From assembly GCA_019347645.1 (NCBI GenBank), contig JAHWKZ010000017.1:1-17773 (forward strand): a stretch of DNA of 17,773 bases. Reading direction: 5' to 3'. The DNA is from Gemmatimonadota bacterium (GTDB lineage: Bacteria; Gemmatimonadota; Gemmatimonadetes; JACCXV01; JAHWKZ01). Each line of letters opens with the position of its first letter. Within the stretch, counting starts at the first letter, position 1. The translations under genes were made by a program, and so were the position numbers. The notes beneath the pieces were generated by a model. That model was not told where the DNA came from and did no database searches. It worked only from the letters and a program-made list of their open reading frames with translations. Below, piece after piece: positions 7,480 through 17,025 of the stretch.

Positions 7480-7538
7480 GCGGTCCTTGCCGACCCGGGC
7501 ACGAGGCCCTCGGAAGGTTGATCGGGAATGAGATCCAT
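7476..7538 (-). CDS. 20-codon leader ORF, or displaced N-terminus of the Wzc-like gene
   Basis: This is the first ATG after the operon promoter. It reads MDLIPDQPSEGLVPGSARTA and stops with a TGA that overlaps the TTG start of the kinase gene (TTGA). The N-terminus resembles the charged, proline-rich starts of Wzc proteins. It may be a translated leader that couples into the kinase gene, or the true N-terminus separated by a real or sequencing frameshift. Only a weak purine stretch (ACGAG) precedes the ATG. Confidence 0.3.
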   Translation of the reverse strand: MDLIPDQPSEGLVPGSARTA

Positions 7539-7577
7539 GGGCTAACTCGTTACCAGCACGGGGGTAAGGGAGTACTG

Positions 7578-7607
7578 ATTATAGCCCGTCCTCGGCTCGC
7601 CGTTCAA
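7578..7607 (-). promoter_or_regulatory. Sigma-70-type promoter of the exopolysaccharide operon
   Basis: On the minus strand TTGAAC (7607-7602) and a perfect TATAAT (7583-7578) are separated by 18 bases. The predicted start of transcription is about 7571, some 33 bases before the leader ATG at 7538 and about 92 before the TTG at 7479. No gene other than the exopolysaccharide operon lies downstream. A GC inverted repeat (GGGCC-AC-GGCCC, 7627-7638) sits just upstream and could be an operator. Confidence 0.7.
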
Positions 7608-7776
7608 CCGCGTCCAGGCTCTGCGAGGGCCACGGCCCGACGGACGTGTCCCTGTCCGCTCTGTGGTCGTTGCAATCTTCGGGCCAGGTCGGGAATCGGA
7701 CCGGAGTCGGGGATCGAGCGATCGGAAGGTTACGCCCGGCCGACGGTGGCGGCCACCCTGTCTCGAAGGAGGAGCC

Positions 7777-7804
7777 GCCCCCGCCCGCGGGATCGGACGG
7801 GGGC
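7777..7804 (-). terminator. Possible terminator after the ZIP transporter gene
   Basis: Nine bases beyond the ZIP stop (7815-7813), the arms GCCCCCG and CGGGGGC form a 7-bp all-GC stem around a 14-base loop. The following minus-strand bases (GGCTCCTCCTTCG) are pyrimidine-rich but not a true U-tract. Its place between the ZIP gene and the exopolysaccharide promoter supports a stop or pause. The rest of the 274-base gap (7539-7812) holds the operon promoter and no convincing gene. Confidence 0.35.
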
Positions 7805-7812
7805 GAGTGGAG

Positions 7813-9030
7813 TCAGGCGGGGACGAGCAGAGCGGTGGCGTACATCACGGCCAGACCGAGGGCCGCGCCGGCCATGACCTCTCCGCGCCATGCTCCGCCG
7901 GGCGCTCGATCCGGGCTCACCACCAGTCGACCCACCTCCCATACGACCTGGAGGATGGCGCCCGCGCCGACGGCCAGGAAGACCGCCGCCCACAGCGGAT
8001 CGAAGACGAATCCCCCGATCCAGGTCCCAAGGATCGCCGGCCCCCCGGCCAGCAGCGCCAGGCCGGCGAAATGCGCGGGCCGCGCCTCGTTCTCCAGCAG
8101 CGGGGCGGCGATCCCCACGCCTTCGGTGATGTTATGGAGGGTGAAGCCGACCACCAGGAAGGTGCCGAGCCCCACCGCGCCCCTGGCCAGCGCCGAGCCG
8201 ATGGCCAACCCTTCGCCCAGGTTGTGGAGCCCGATCCCCAGCGCGATGAAGGTCGCCAGCGCGAGGGGCGTGAGCCCACCGCCTCGCGTCCTGCGACGAC
8301 CCGTGATCGCGAGAAGGCCCCCCAGCGTGGCGAGCGCGACGATCCAGACCAGGATCGAGGCGTGGAACGCCTCGGCCACGTCGGCCGCCGTCTCGAGGGC
8401 CTCGGCGAGGGTGTCGATCGCCAGGAAGACGAGGAGCCCCACCGTCAGGGCGAGCACGAAGTCCATTCCCCGGCGTCCCAGTCGACGGAGGAAGGGGTAG
8501 GTGGCGAGGCCCAGGGCCACCGGGATGACACCGACGTAGAAGCCCAGCAGCCCCAGCTGGAGGAACCACCGGCCGCTCGCGCTCGGCGTCTCGGCCGCGA
8601 CCTCGATCTCGGCGTCGAAGGTGACCCCGTTGCGGGAGACCAGGACGATCTCGTGCGCGTCCCCTTCCACCCACGGGTACGGGATCTCGACCGTCGCCGA
8701 ACTTAGCCGCCCGATCGTGGGGCTCGGCTCGATCGTAAACTCCCACACCGCGTCGTCGACGATCGCCTGGGTCTCCGCGTCAGGCTCGTAGCTGCCGGCC
8801 AGCGGGAGGATCTCCTGGCTCTTCGCCTGCACCTCACCGGTCGTGGCGTCGACGGTGTAGACCACCGGACCGACGAGCGTGTCCCCGGCCTCGGCCGGTC
8901 GGGAGGGGGTCGGGGTCCAGGCGCGGGGCTCGGGGCGGCGGATCGAGGCGATGATCATCGCCGCGGCGACGAGCGCGATCGCGGCGATCAGGACGCCGGG
9001 CAGGATCCAGCTCTTCGAGGGGGAGACCAT
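7813..9030 (-). CDS. ZIP-family divalent metal transporter with N-terminal extracytoplasmic domain
   Basis: A 405-residue integral membrane protein. After a first helix (about 9-28) there is a soluble region of roughly 120 residues (about 30-150, with VVYTVDATTGEVQ and a beta-rich segment ending in RNGVTFDAEIEV), then about seven to eight helices. The two metal-binding helices of ZIP proteins are recognisable: HNLGEGLAIG (about 269) and HNITEGVGIA (about 297), each with the H-x-x-x-E ligand pair. ZIP proteins move Zn, Fe or Mn into the cytoplasm; the metal here cannot be told. Classical bacterial ZupT is about 260 residues, so the soluble domain is an addition that could act in metal delivery or sensing. 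I start at ATG 9030; a TTG three codons upstream is an alternative, and no clear ribosome site favours either. The gene is divergent from the acyl-activating gene. Confidence 0.85.
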   Translation of the reverse strand: MVSPSKSWILPGVLIAAIALVAAAMIIASIRRPEPRAWTPTPSRPAEAGDTLVGPVVYTVDATTGEVQAKSQEILPLAGSYEPDAETQAIVDDAVWEFTIEPSPTIGRLSSATVEIPYPWVEGDAHEIVLVSRNGVTFDAEIEVAAETPSASGRWFLQLGLLGFYVGVIPVALGLATYPFLRRLGRRGMDFVLALTVGLLVFLAIDTLAEALETAADVAEAFHASILVWIVALATLGGLLAITGRRRTRGGGLTPLALATFIALGIGLHNLGEGLAIGSALARGAVGLGTFLVVGFTLHNITEGVGIAAPLLENEARPAHFAGLALLAGGPAILGTWIGGFVFDPLWAAVFLAVGAGAILQVVWEVGRLVVSPDRAPGGAWRGEVMAGAALGLAVMYATALLVPA

Positions 9031-9045
9031 CCACTTCAATGTAGC

Positions 9046-9057
9046 CGGGGGCCCCCG
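9046..9057. repeat. 12-bp perfect palindrome in the divergent intergenic region
   Basis: CGGGGGCCCCCG lies in the 74-base space between the ZIP gene and the acyl-activating/acyltransferase gene. It could be an operator shared by both promoters, but no clear -10/-35 pair is visible on either strand. Two GTAAC direct repeats (9089-9093 and 9098-9102) precede the plus-strand ATG. Confidence 0.3.
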
Positions 9058-9104
9058 CGCGAGGCGATGCGCCGCCACGGAGGACCGCGTAACGTCGGTA
9101 ACAC

Positions 9105-11750
9105 ATGGAACCGCGGCCCGACCTCCTCGACTACCTCGACCGGCTCGACCAGGTCCCGGAGATCCGTCGCGCGGAGCGGTGGCGGGTCCGCGGTCGACGG
9201 GGGCCGGAAATCGCCTCCGAGGCGCGGAGGATCGCCGCGCGCCTGGCCGCCGCCGGCGTGGAGTCCGGCGACCGGGTCGCCCTCCATCTGGCCGACGGGC
9301 CCCTGTGGCACACCGCCTTCTACGGCGTGCTCCGCGCCGGCGCGGTCGCCGTCCCGCTCGACGTCTCGCTCGAGCCGGACCTCCTGCGGGAGCGCGCGGA
9401 GGAGCTCGAGGTCCGCGCATGGTGCACCGAGACCGAGGTGCCCGATCTGGAGCTGGACCGGCCGCGCGTCGAGCTCGGCTGGCGCCGCGATGCCGGCGAG
9501 GCCGCCGAGCCGCCCGTCGGGCCGGATCCCGATCCCTCTCGAACGGCGGAGATCGTCCTCACGTCCGGGACGACGGGAGCCCCCAGCGCGGTCCCGGTGA
9601 CCCACGCCAACCTCCGGGCCGTCCTGGACGCCCTGGACGCCGGGATCGACGAGCACCGGAGGGCGCTCGGGCTCCTCCCGCCGATGCGGCTGGCCGTCGC
9701 CCTCCCGCTCTCCCACCTCTACGGCCAGGTCATGGGAGCCTTCGTTCCGGTCCTCCTCGGCGCCCGGGCGACGCTCGTGGCCCCTATGCCGGCTCCCGAC
9801 CTGGCGCGCGTCCTGCGCCTGGAGGGCGCGTGGGCGTTCGCCACCGTCCCCCGTACGCTCGAGCTCCTCGCCCGCTGGATGCGCGGCGAGGCGGAGGCTC
9901 GGTGGGGCGCCGGGGAGTTCGAGCGTCGACTCGAGCGAGCGGCCGACCGGCCGTGGTGGCGGCGGTGGATCGAGTTCGCGCCGCTGCGGCGCAGGCTGGG
10001 ATGGCGCCTGCTCGCGGTGGTCTCCGGGGGCGCCGCTCTCGACCGCGAGGTCGAGTCGTTCTGGCGGGCCCTCGGATACGTGGTCGTCCAGGGCTACGGC
10101 CTCACCGAGACCGCTCCCCTCGTCACGCTGACCCACCCGCTCCGACCGGCGCCCGGATCGCTCGGCCGCCCTCTCCCGGGCGTCGACGTCCGGATCGCTC
10201 GAGACGGCGAGATCCTGGTGCGGGGCCCGAATGTGGTTCCCGCCCGGCTGGGGGGTCCTGCGGTGGACGAGGAGGGATGGCTCCACACGGGGGACGTGGG
10301 ACGCCTCGACGAGGAGGGGCGGCTCCGCTACCAGGGTCGAAAGGGCGAGCGGATCGTCACCCCCGCCGGCACGAACGTGGATCCCGAGGCCGTCGCCGAG
10401 GCGCTCCGCCGCCGGGACGCGATCCACGACGCGGTGGTCCTGGAGCGACCGTGGGGCGAGCCCGGGACGGTATCGGCCGTCGTCGTGGCCCGGCCGGGCG
10501 GGGACGTGGAGGAGGCGGTTCGGGCCGCGAACCAGGAGCTTCCCGATGCCGCTCGCGTCCGGGACTGGCACGTGTGGCCCGACGCCGACCTCCCGCGGAC
10601 CCGGACCGGAAAGCCGCGACACGCTCGGATCCGAGAATGGCTGGAGGAGCGCGCTCCGGGCGAGGCGGAGGAGCCGGAGATGGAGCCCTCCGCCGATCCC
10701 GAGACGGCCGTCGCTCGCCTCGTGGCGCGCCTCGCCGAGGTCGCCCCGGATCGGGTCGAGGCCGGCACGCCCATCGGCGAGGTGCTGGGATCGCTCGACC
10801 GGATCGAGCTCGCCACCCGGCTCGAATCGATCTACGGGGTGGCCCTCTCCGAGGACGCCTTCGCCCCCGAGCGCACGGTCGAGGAGGTGGCCCAGGCGGC
10901 GTCGGCGCGGACGCCGCCGGAAGCGCCCCCGCCGGCGGCGCCGGACGCGGAGGAAGGCGAGGTCGAGGCCGCCGAGCGGCCGCGTCCGGTCCCGGAAGAG
11001 CGTCACGCCGAGGCGGTCCGCACGGACGGCGACCGCGGCGCACGCCGGGTTCCGCGCGCGCCGTGGCGCGCCTGGCCCCCGGCACGCGCCGGGAGATTCC
11101 TGCTGATCGAGGGAGTGGTCCGGCCGCTGTGGCGCTCGTTCTTCGACCTGCGGTCCGCCGGAGCGGAGGGGGTCGCGGAGCTCGATCCGCCGTTCCTGAT
11201 CGCGTCCAACCACACGAGCGAGTTCGATCCCGGGGCGGTCCTCTTCGGCGTCCGTTATCGGGTTCGCTCGCGCCTCGCCACCACGGCGATGTGGGAATAT
11301 TTCGAGCAGGCCCGGACGGGCCCGCTCCTGTACCGGATCGCGGTCTTCGGCCTCGACGTGGTGCCGCTGGTCCAGAGAGGCGACTGGCGTCCCACCCTCG
11401 AGATCGCGGGCCGGGTCGCCGACCGGGGCGGGTGCCCGATCGTCTTCCCCGAGGGGGAGCGCTCGACCGACGGGGAGCTGCTGGAGTTCCGCCGGGGGAT
11501 CGGCGTCATGGCCCGAGACCTCCACCTGCCGATCGTCCCGTGCGCGATCGCCGGGCTCCTGGCCGTCCTGCCGAAGGGGGCGCACTGGCCGCGGCGGTGC
11601 TGGCGTTCACGGGCGAAGGTGGCCGTCCGGTTCGGCGAGCCGATCCCGCCTCCCGCTCCGGAAGAAGACCTGGAGGACACCGTCGCTGAGCTGAGGCGCC
11701 GGGTGACGGCCCTCCACGACGCGGCGCTGGAGGTCGCCGGACGACCGTGA
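9105..11750 (+). CDS. Three-domain acyl-activating enzyme, acyl carrier protein and PlsC-type acyltransferase
   Basis: An 881-residue fusion. The N-terminal ANL/AMP-binding enzyme (about 1-525) has the ATP loop TSGTTGAPS (about 153-161), YGLTETAP (about 330), GWLHTGD (about 391) and the C-terminal lysine motif RTRTGKPRH (about 498). A carrier-protein domain (about 535-610) aligns with E. coli ACP around GSLDRIEL, whose Ser (about 562) is the expected phosphopantetheine site, although the Asp of the usual DSL is Gly. After an Ala/Pro/Glu-rich linker comes a glycerolipid-type acyltransferase with NHTSEFD (H-x4-D, about 702-708) and FPEGERS (about 781). The order suggests that a fatty acid is adenylated, loaded on the built-in carrier and transferred to a lipid acceptor. 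E. coli Aas joins similar catalytic parts in the opposite order. An in-frame TAA two codons before the ATG fixes 9105 as the earliest start. The stop is 3 bases from the convergent macro-domain gene. Confidence 0.9.
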   Translation: MEPRPDLLDYLDRLDQVPEIRRAERWRVRGRRGPEIASEARRIAARLAAAGVESGDRVALHLADGPLWHTAFYGVLRAGAVAVPLDVSLEPDLLRERAEELEVRAWCTETEVPDLELDRPRVELGWRRDAGEAAEPPVGPDPDPSRTAEIVLTSGTTGAPSAVPVTHANLRAVLDALDAGIDEHRRALGLLPPMRLAVALPLSHLYGQVMGAFVPVLLGARATLVAPMPAPDLARVLRLEGAWAFATVPRTLELLARWMRGEAEARWGAGEFERRLERAADRPWWRRWIEFAPLRRRLGWRLLAVVSGGAALDREVESFWRALGYVVVQGYGLTETAPLVTLTHPLRPAPGSLGRPLPGVDVRIARDGEILVRGPNVVPARLGGPAVDEEGWLHTGDVGRLDEEGRLRYQGRKGERIVTPAGTNVDPEAVAEALRRRDAIHDAVVLERPWGEPGTVSAVVVARPGGDVEEAVRAANQELPDAARVRDWHVWPDADLPRTRTGKPRHARIREWLEERAPGEAEEPEMEPSADPETAVARLVARLAEVAPDRVEAGTPIGEVLGSLDRIELATRLESIYGVALSEDAFAPERTVEEVAQAASARTPPEAPPPAAPDAEEGEVEAAERPRPVPEERHAEAVRTDGDRGARRVPRAPWRAWPPARAGRFLLIEGVVRPLWRSFFDLRSAGAEGVAELDPPFLIASNHTSEFDPGAVLFGVRYRVRSRLATTAMWEYFEQARTGPLLYRIAVFGLDVVPLVQRGDWRPTLEIAGRVADRGGCPIVFPEGERSTDGELLEFRRGIGVMARDLHLPIVPCAIAGLLAVLPKGAHWPRRCWRSRAKVAVRFGEPIPPPAPEEDLEDTVAELRRRVTALHDAALEVAGRP

Positions 11751-11753
11751 GGA

Positions 11754-12290
11754 CTACTCCGCCAGCACCTCCCGCAACGCGTCCCGGTGGGCCTCGAGCG
11801 CGTCTTCTCCCCACAGGACGAACCGGATCCGGCGCACGCTCTCCAGGCCCCCGGCCGACGCCACCACCACGCCCATAGCGATTCGGGCCGCCTCCCGCAT
11901 CGGATACCCGAACGCGCCGGTCGAGAGGCTCGGGAAGGCGATCGAGCCGACGCCGTTCTCCTCGGCGAGTTCGAGGGCGTTTCGGTAGCAGTCGGCGAGG
12001 AGCTCGTCGGCTGGCTCGTCTTCGCCGAACACGGGACCCAGGCAGTGGATCACCCATCGGTTCGGAAGCTGGTGCGCGCCGGTGATCACCGCCTCACCCC
12101 GCTCGATCGGCGCCAGCGGCCGGCACTCCTCGGCCAGGCCCGGCCCGGCCGCACGGTGAAGGGCGCCGGCCACGCCTCCACCCGGCGCCAGTCGGGCGTT
12201 CGCGGCGTTGACCACCGCGTCGAACCCCTCCTGTCGCGCGATGTCGCCGCGCGCGAGCTCGAGGGTGATCCCCTCCACCTTCCGTTCCAC
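11754..12290 (-). CDS. Macro-domain (ADP-ribose binding or hydrolysing) protein
   Basis: A single macro domain of 178 residues. The ligand-binding signatures are clear: ARGDIARQ, DAVVNAANARLAPGGGVAGALHRAAG (split between the first two beta strands) and the second loop SLSTGAFGYP. Family members bind ADP-ribose and many remove it from proteins or deacetylate O-acetyl-ADP-ribose. In the YmdB/MacroD type the glycine loop reads GGGV-D-G and the Asp is catalytic. Here that position is Ala (GGGVAG), so this may belong to another macro class or act mainly as a binder. I chose GTG at 12290 because AGGAG (12301-12297) is 6 bases upstream, overlapping the stop of the histidine kinase gene. The 10-base gap makes the two genes an operon. 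Confidence 0.85.
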   Translation of the reverse strand: MERKVEGITLELARGDIARQEGFDAVVNAANARLAPGGGVAGALHRAAGPGLAEECRPLAPIERGEAVITGAHQLPNRWVIHCLGPVFGEDEPADELLADCYRNALELAEENGVGSIAFPSLSTGAFGYPMREAARIAMGVVVASAGGLESVRRIRFVLWGEDALEAHRDALREVLAE

Positions 12291-12300
12291 GGCTGTCTCC

Positions 12301-14442
<2,142 letters not shown>

Positions 14443-14489
14443 CCACTCCGGAGAACGTGCAAGAAACCGGCCGTGAGACGCACCTGCTT

Positions 14490-14508
14490 CTGTAACGGAA
14501 CGATACAG
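14490..14508. promoter_or_regulatory. Inverted repeat upstream of the histidine kinase gene
   Basis: CTGTA and TACAG flank 9 bases in the 94-base gap between the putative-sensor gene and the histidine kinase gene. The surrounding bases are more AT-rich than the genome around them, as expected of a control region. It could be an operator for a kinase/macro promoter. No confident -10/-35 pair was found. Confidence 0.3.
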
Positions 14509-14536
14509 GACTACGGAAAACGGTCGAGCCGCCCAA

Positions 14537-15229
14537 TCAGCCCGAGGTGGGAAGTGGTCGCCGGGCGTTCGCCTCTTCCTCGTGGCTCGCGTACCGGGAC
14601 CGCCCCAGAAGGACCCGGGCGAGAGCGCCCCACGACCAGGCGATCCCGTTCAGGAGATGGATGGAGGCGAGGAAGGCGAGCAGGCCGAGCGCCGTCAGCG
14701 GGAGCGCCTCCGCGGGGGTCGCGGGCGACCAGGGGCCGAGGTTCACCCGGCCACCGAACGCCACCACGAGCGGGGCGAATACGAAGGCGCCGGAGACCGT
14801 CAGGGTGACCACCGCCACCAACCAGCTCGCCAACCCGAGCGGGAAGCGCAGGAGCAGGAAGAGATGCGCCTTCCAGGCCACCGGGTTCGCCAGCGTGTCC
14901 TTCACCCACTCCACGAACCCCTCGTCGCCCGGCGCCTCGAACCCCGTCGGACCCACATCGGCGTCCAGCAGCCGATTGGCGAGCCACCGCTCGATGATTC
15001 CGAGCGGCAGCGCGGCGAAGAACACGATCGCCACGATCAATGCCCCCACCGCCAGGACCAACAGCCCGACCCCGAGCCCGAGTCCGATCGCGTAGAAGAC
15101 GAAGTACGAGAGCCCGAGCGGGAACCCCAGCATCAGGTAGAACAGCCTCGCCCAGGTTCCCGGCCAGGCGAGGGGGCCGAAGACGCCCTGGAGCGGCCTC
15201 TGGAAGAACTCCCGGTACGGGTTCGTCAT
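14537..15229 (-). CDS. Multi-pass membrane protein of the putative-sensor type
   Basis: A 230-residue protein starting MTNPYREFFQRPLQG with several hydrophobic segments: about 24-70 (two helices, including GFPLGLSYFVFYAIGLGLG), about 120-160 (LLLRFPLGLASWLVAVVTL and FAPLVVAF) and about 180-200. The repeated pattern FPLGL near helix starts and the IERWLANRLL segment match the domain known as putative sensor, usually found ahead of histidine kinases in Actinobacteria. Here it is a separate protein encoded just upstream of a histidine kinase in the same direction (94-base gap), which suggests a split sensor unit. The ATG at 15229 is supported by AGGAGG (15241-15236) with 6 bases of spacing. The function is inferred from family resemblance only. 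Confidence 0.7.
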   Translation of the reverse strand: MTNPYREFFQRPLQGVFGPLAWPGTWARLFYLMLGFPLGLSYFVFYAIGLGLGVGLLVLAVGALIVAIVFFAALPLGIIERWLANRLLDADVGPTGFEAPGDEGFVEWVKDTLANPVAWKAHLFLLLRFPLGLASWLVAVVTLTVSGAFVFAPLVVAFGGRVNLGPWSPATPAEALPLTALGLLAFLASIHLLNGIAWSWGALARVLLGRSRYASHEEEANARRPLPTSG

Positions 15230-15307
15230 GGCGAACCTCCTCTTGGCTCCCCCTACGGACGCGCCGTCGCGGGAGTTTCGGTGGACCTTCCCGCCGCGTC
15301 CCGGGTA

Positions 15308-15337
15308 GGATCGATCCAGGGTCGCTTCCGACGGAAG
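15308..15337. promoter_or_regulatory. Two palindromes in the divergent sensor/lipoprotein intergenic region
   Basis: The 182-base space between the sensor-type gene (minus) and the metallopeptidase lipoprotein (plus) contains GGATCGATCC (15308-15317) and CTTCCG-A-CGGAAG (15325-15337), both perfect. They are candidate operator sites for divergent control. No clear promoter hexamers were found. Confidence 0.3.
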
Positions 15338-15411
15338 GTCCCGACAGGTTCCGGAGGCGCCAGGGTCGCGTCCGGCCTTCACGATCCATTCCACAGAGCC
15401 GAAGGTATCGC

Positions 15412-16923
15412 ATGCGATCGATCTCCACGCTGCTCTCGGCGGGGCTCGTCTCCGGGCTCGCGCTTCTGACCGCCTGCTCGGACGCCAGCCCGACGGCTCC
15501 GGACGAACGAGCCGCGTCCCCCATCCCGCCCAGCGATCCACCGGCGGCCTCGGCGCCCGCCGTAGGCGAGGTGCGGCGGTCGACCCCGGAGGGAGGCGCC
15601 GGTACCGTCCGGCTCGCCTTCGAGGTCGGGAGCGAGGTGTATCTGCTCGCGTTCGAGTCGGCGGCCGCTTCGGCCGCTCCCTTCGACCTCTCGCTCGACG
15701 CAGCCGTTCCGGCGAATGCCTCACGGGCTCCTCTCGGCGGCGCCGGCACCGGTCCCCACCCCGAGGCCGAGATCCTGGAGATCGGCTACGACCTCCTCGA
15801 TCGTCACGGCGCGGCCGCCCCACACCGACGCGCGCTGGCGCCGGCCACGGCCACTAGGACGTTCTGGGTGCTCGACAACCAGGCCAGCAGGTGGGTCGAG
15901 CGTCCGGCCCGGCTGGCCTACGAGGGCGTCCACAGCCTCGTATACGTGGACGTGGAGGTGCCCGCCGGCGACTTCCCGACCGACGCGGCGCGGGACCTGG
16001 GCCAGTCGTTCGACCGCTCCGTCTACGACCGGATCCGCGGGGTCTTCGGCGAGGAGTCGGACCTCGACGGCAACGGCAAGGTGGTCGTCCTGCTCACGCC
16101 GATCGTCAACGCCCAGACGAGTCCGAAGGGGCGGGTGTACGGCTTCTTCATGCCCGGTGACCTGGCAGACTTCCAGTACGGCAACGGGGGCGAGATCTTC
16201 TACCTGCTCGCACCGGACCCCTCCGGCCGCTTCGGACCGGCGACCCCCACCGCGGACGGGATGCGGGACCCGCTGGTCGCGGTCGCGGCCCATGAGTTCG
16301 TCCACATGATCTCCGCCAATCAGCGCCGGCTGGCCCGACGGCTGCCGACCCAGGCGTATTGGCTGGAGGAGGGGCTCGCGCACTTCGGGGAGCTCGTCGT
16401 CGACCGGCTCTCGGCGGGCAACATCCTCGGCTTCCTGTCCGAGGGCACCACGGGGATCTCCCTGGTCGGATCGGATGTGTTGACCCGCGGCGCCTCGACC
16501 CTATTCGTCGTCCGCCTGGACGAGCGGTTCGGCCGCGGCGTCGTCGGGCGGCTGGTGAGCGGGCAGGGGGTCGGGACGGCGACGGTCGAGACCGTGACCG
16601 GCGAGGCCTTCGGCGAGTCGTTCCACGACTGGTCCGTCGCCCTGCACAACGAACTCTACCCCGTGGCGGGGATCTCACAGACCTTCGGCACGCTCGACCT
16701 GGAAGCCTTGTACCGGGACCGGCTCGGCTCGCCGCAGGCCACCAACGCCCTCGGCCGCGTCGGAGCTCGGGTCCCGGCGGAGGGCTCGAAGCACGCCGTG
16801 CCCATGCTCGGTGGGACGGTGGCGTACGTCGTCGTGCGGAGCGAACGATCCGGCGCGCTGGACCTCGGGTACCGGGCCCCTACCTCCGCCGATCTGCAGG
16901 TGGCGGCGATCCGGATCCGCTGA
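15412..16923 (+). CDS. Secreted lipoprotein zinc metallopeptidase, M30 (hyicolysin)-like
   Basis: A 503-residue protein with a lipoprotein signal peptide ending LLTAC (lipidated Cys22), then a Ser/Pro/Ala-rich tether. The catalytic part has the zinc motif HEFVH (294-298) and, about 20 residues later, WLEEGLAHFGE (about 317-327), which should supply the remaining ligand and the second helix as in gluzincin-type peptidases of the M30 group. A calcium-loop-like DLDGNGKVVVLLTP lies near 218-231, a feature I associate with this family. Expected location is the cell surface or outer membrane; the target protein is unknown. The ATG at 15412 has GAAGG 6 bases upstream. It is divergent from the sensor-type gene and convergent with the deiodinase-like gene. 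The 102 bases after it hold no strong terminator. Confidence 0.8.
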   Translation: MRSISTLLSAGLVSGLALLTACSDASPTAPDERAASPIPPSDPPAASAPAVGEVRRSTPEGGAGTVRLAFEVGSEVYLLAFESAAASAAPFDLSLDAAVPANASRAPLGGAGTGPHPEAEILEIGYDLLDRHGAAAPHRRALAPATATRTFWVLDNQASRWVERPARLAYEGVHSLVYVDVEVPAGDFPTDAARDLGQSFDRSVYDRIRGVFGEESDLDGNGKVVVLLTPIVNAQTSPKGRVYGFFMPGDLADFQYGNGGEIFYLLAPDPSGRFGPATPTADGMRDPLVAVAAHEFVHMISANQRRLARRLPTQAYWLEEGLAHFGELVVDRLSAGNILGFLSEGTTGISLVGSDVLTRGASTLFVVRLDERFGRGVVGRLVSGQGVGTATVETVTGEAFGESFHDWSVALHNELYPVAGISQTFGTLDLEALYRDRLGSPQATNALGRVGARVPAEGSKHAVPMLGGTVAYVVVRSERSGALDLGYRAPTSADLQVAAIRIR

Positions 16924-17025
16924 GACGGCGGGACTGCCAGAAACTTCTTGCTCAGCTCCTCCGCTCGCGAGGGGACGACGAATCCGTACTCCACGAGAAA
17001 CCCCTCCACTCGAATCTCGCGTCGC

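Noticed and set aside
5026..7521. 831-codon plus-strand ORF opposite the Wzc-like gene
   Set aside because: Codon-aligned antisense shadow of the kinase; no domains.
7745..7757. GGTGG-CGG-CCACC stem in the gap before the exopolysaccharide promoter
   Set aside because: Short stem with no U-tract; such repeats are frequent by chance in this base composition.
7646..8706. Plus-strand ORFs opposite the ZIP gene and its downstream gap
   Set aside because: Low-complexity Arg/Ser/Pro or Asp/Glu-rich products antisense to the transporter; no start signal.
9036..11585. 849-codon minus-strand ORF opposite the acyl-activating fusion
   Set aside because: Shadow of a gene with clear catalytic motifs on the plus strand.
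16924..17025. Terminator between the convergent metallopeptidase and deiodinase-like genes
   Set aside because: Only a 4-bp CCTC/GAGG pairing was seen and no T-run, so none is claimed.
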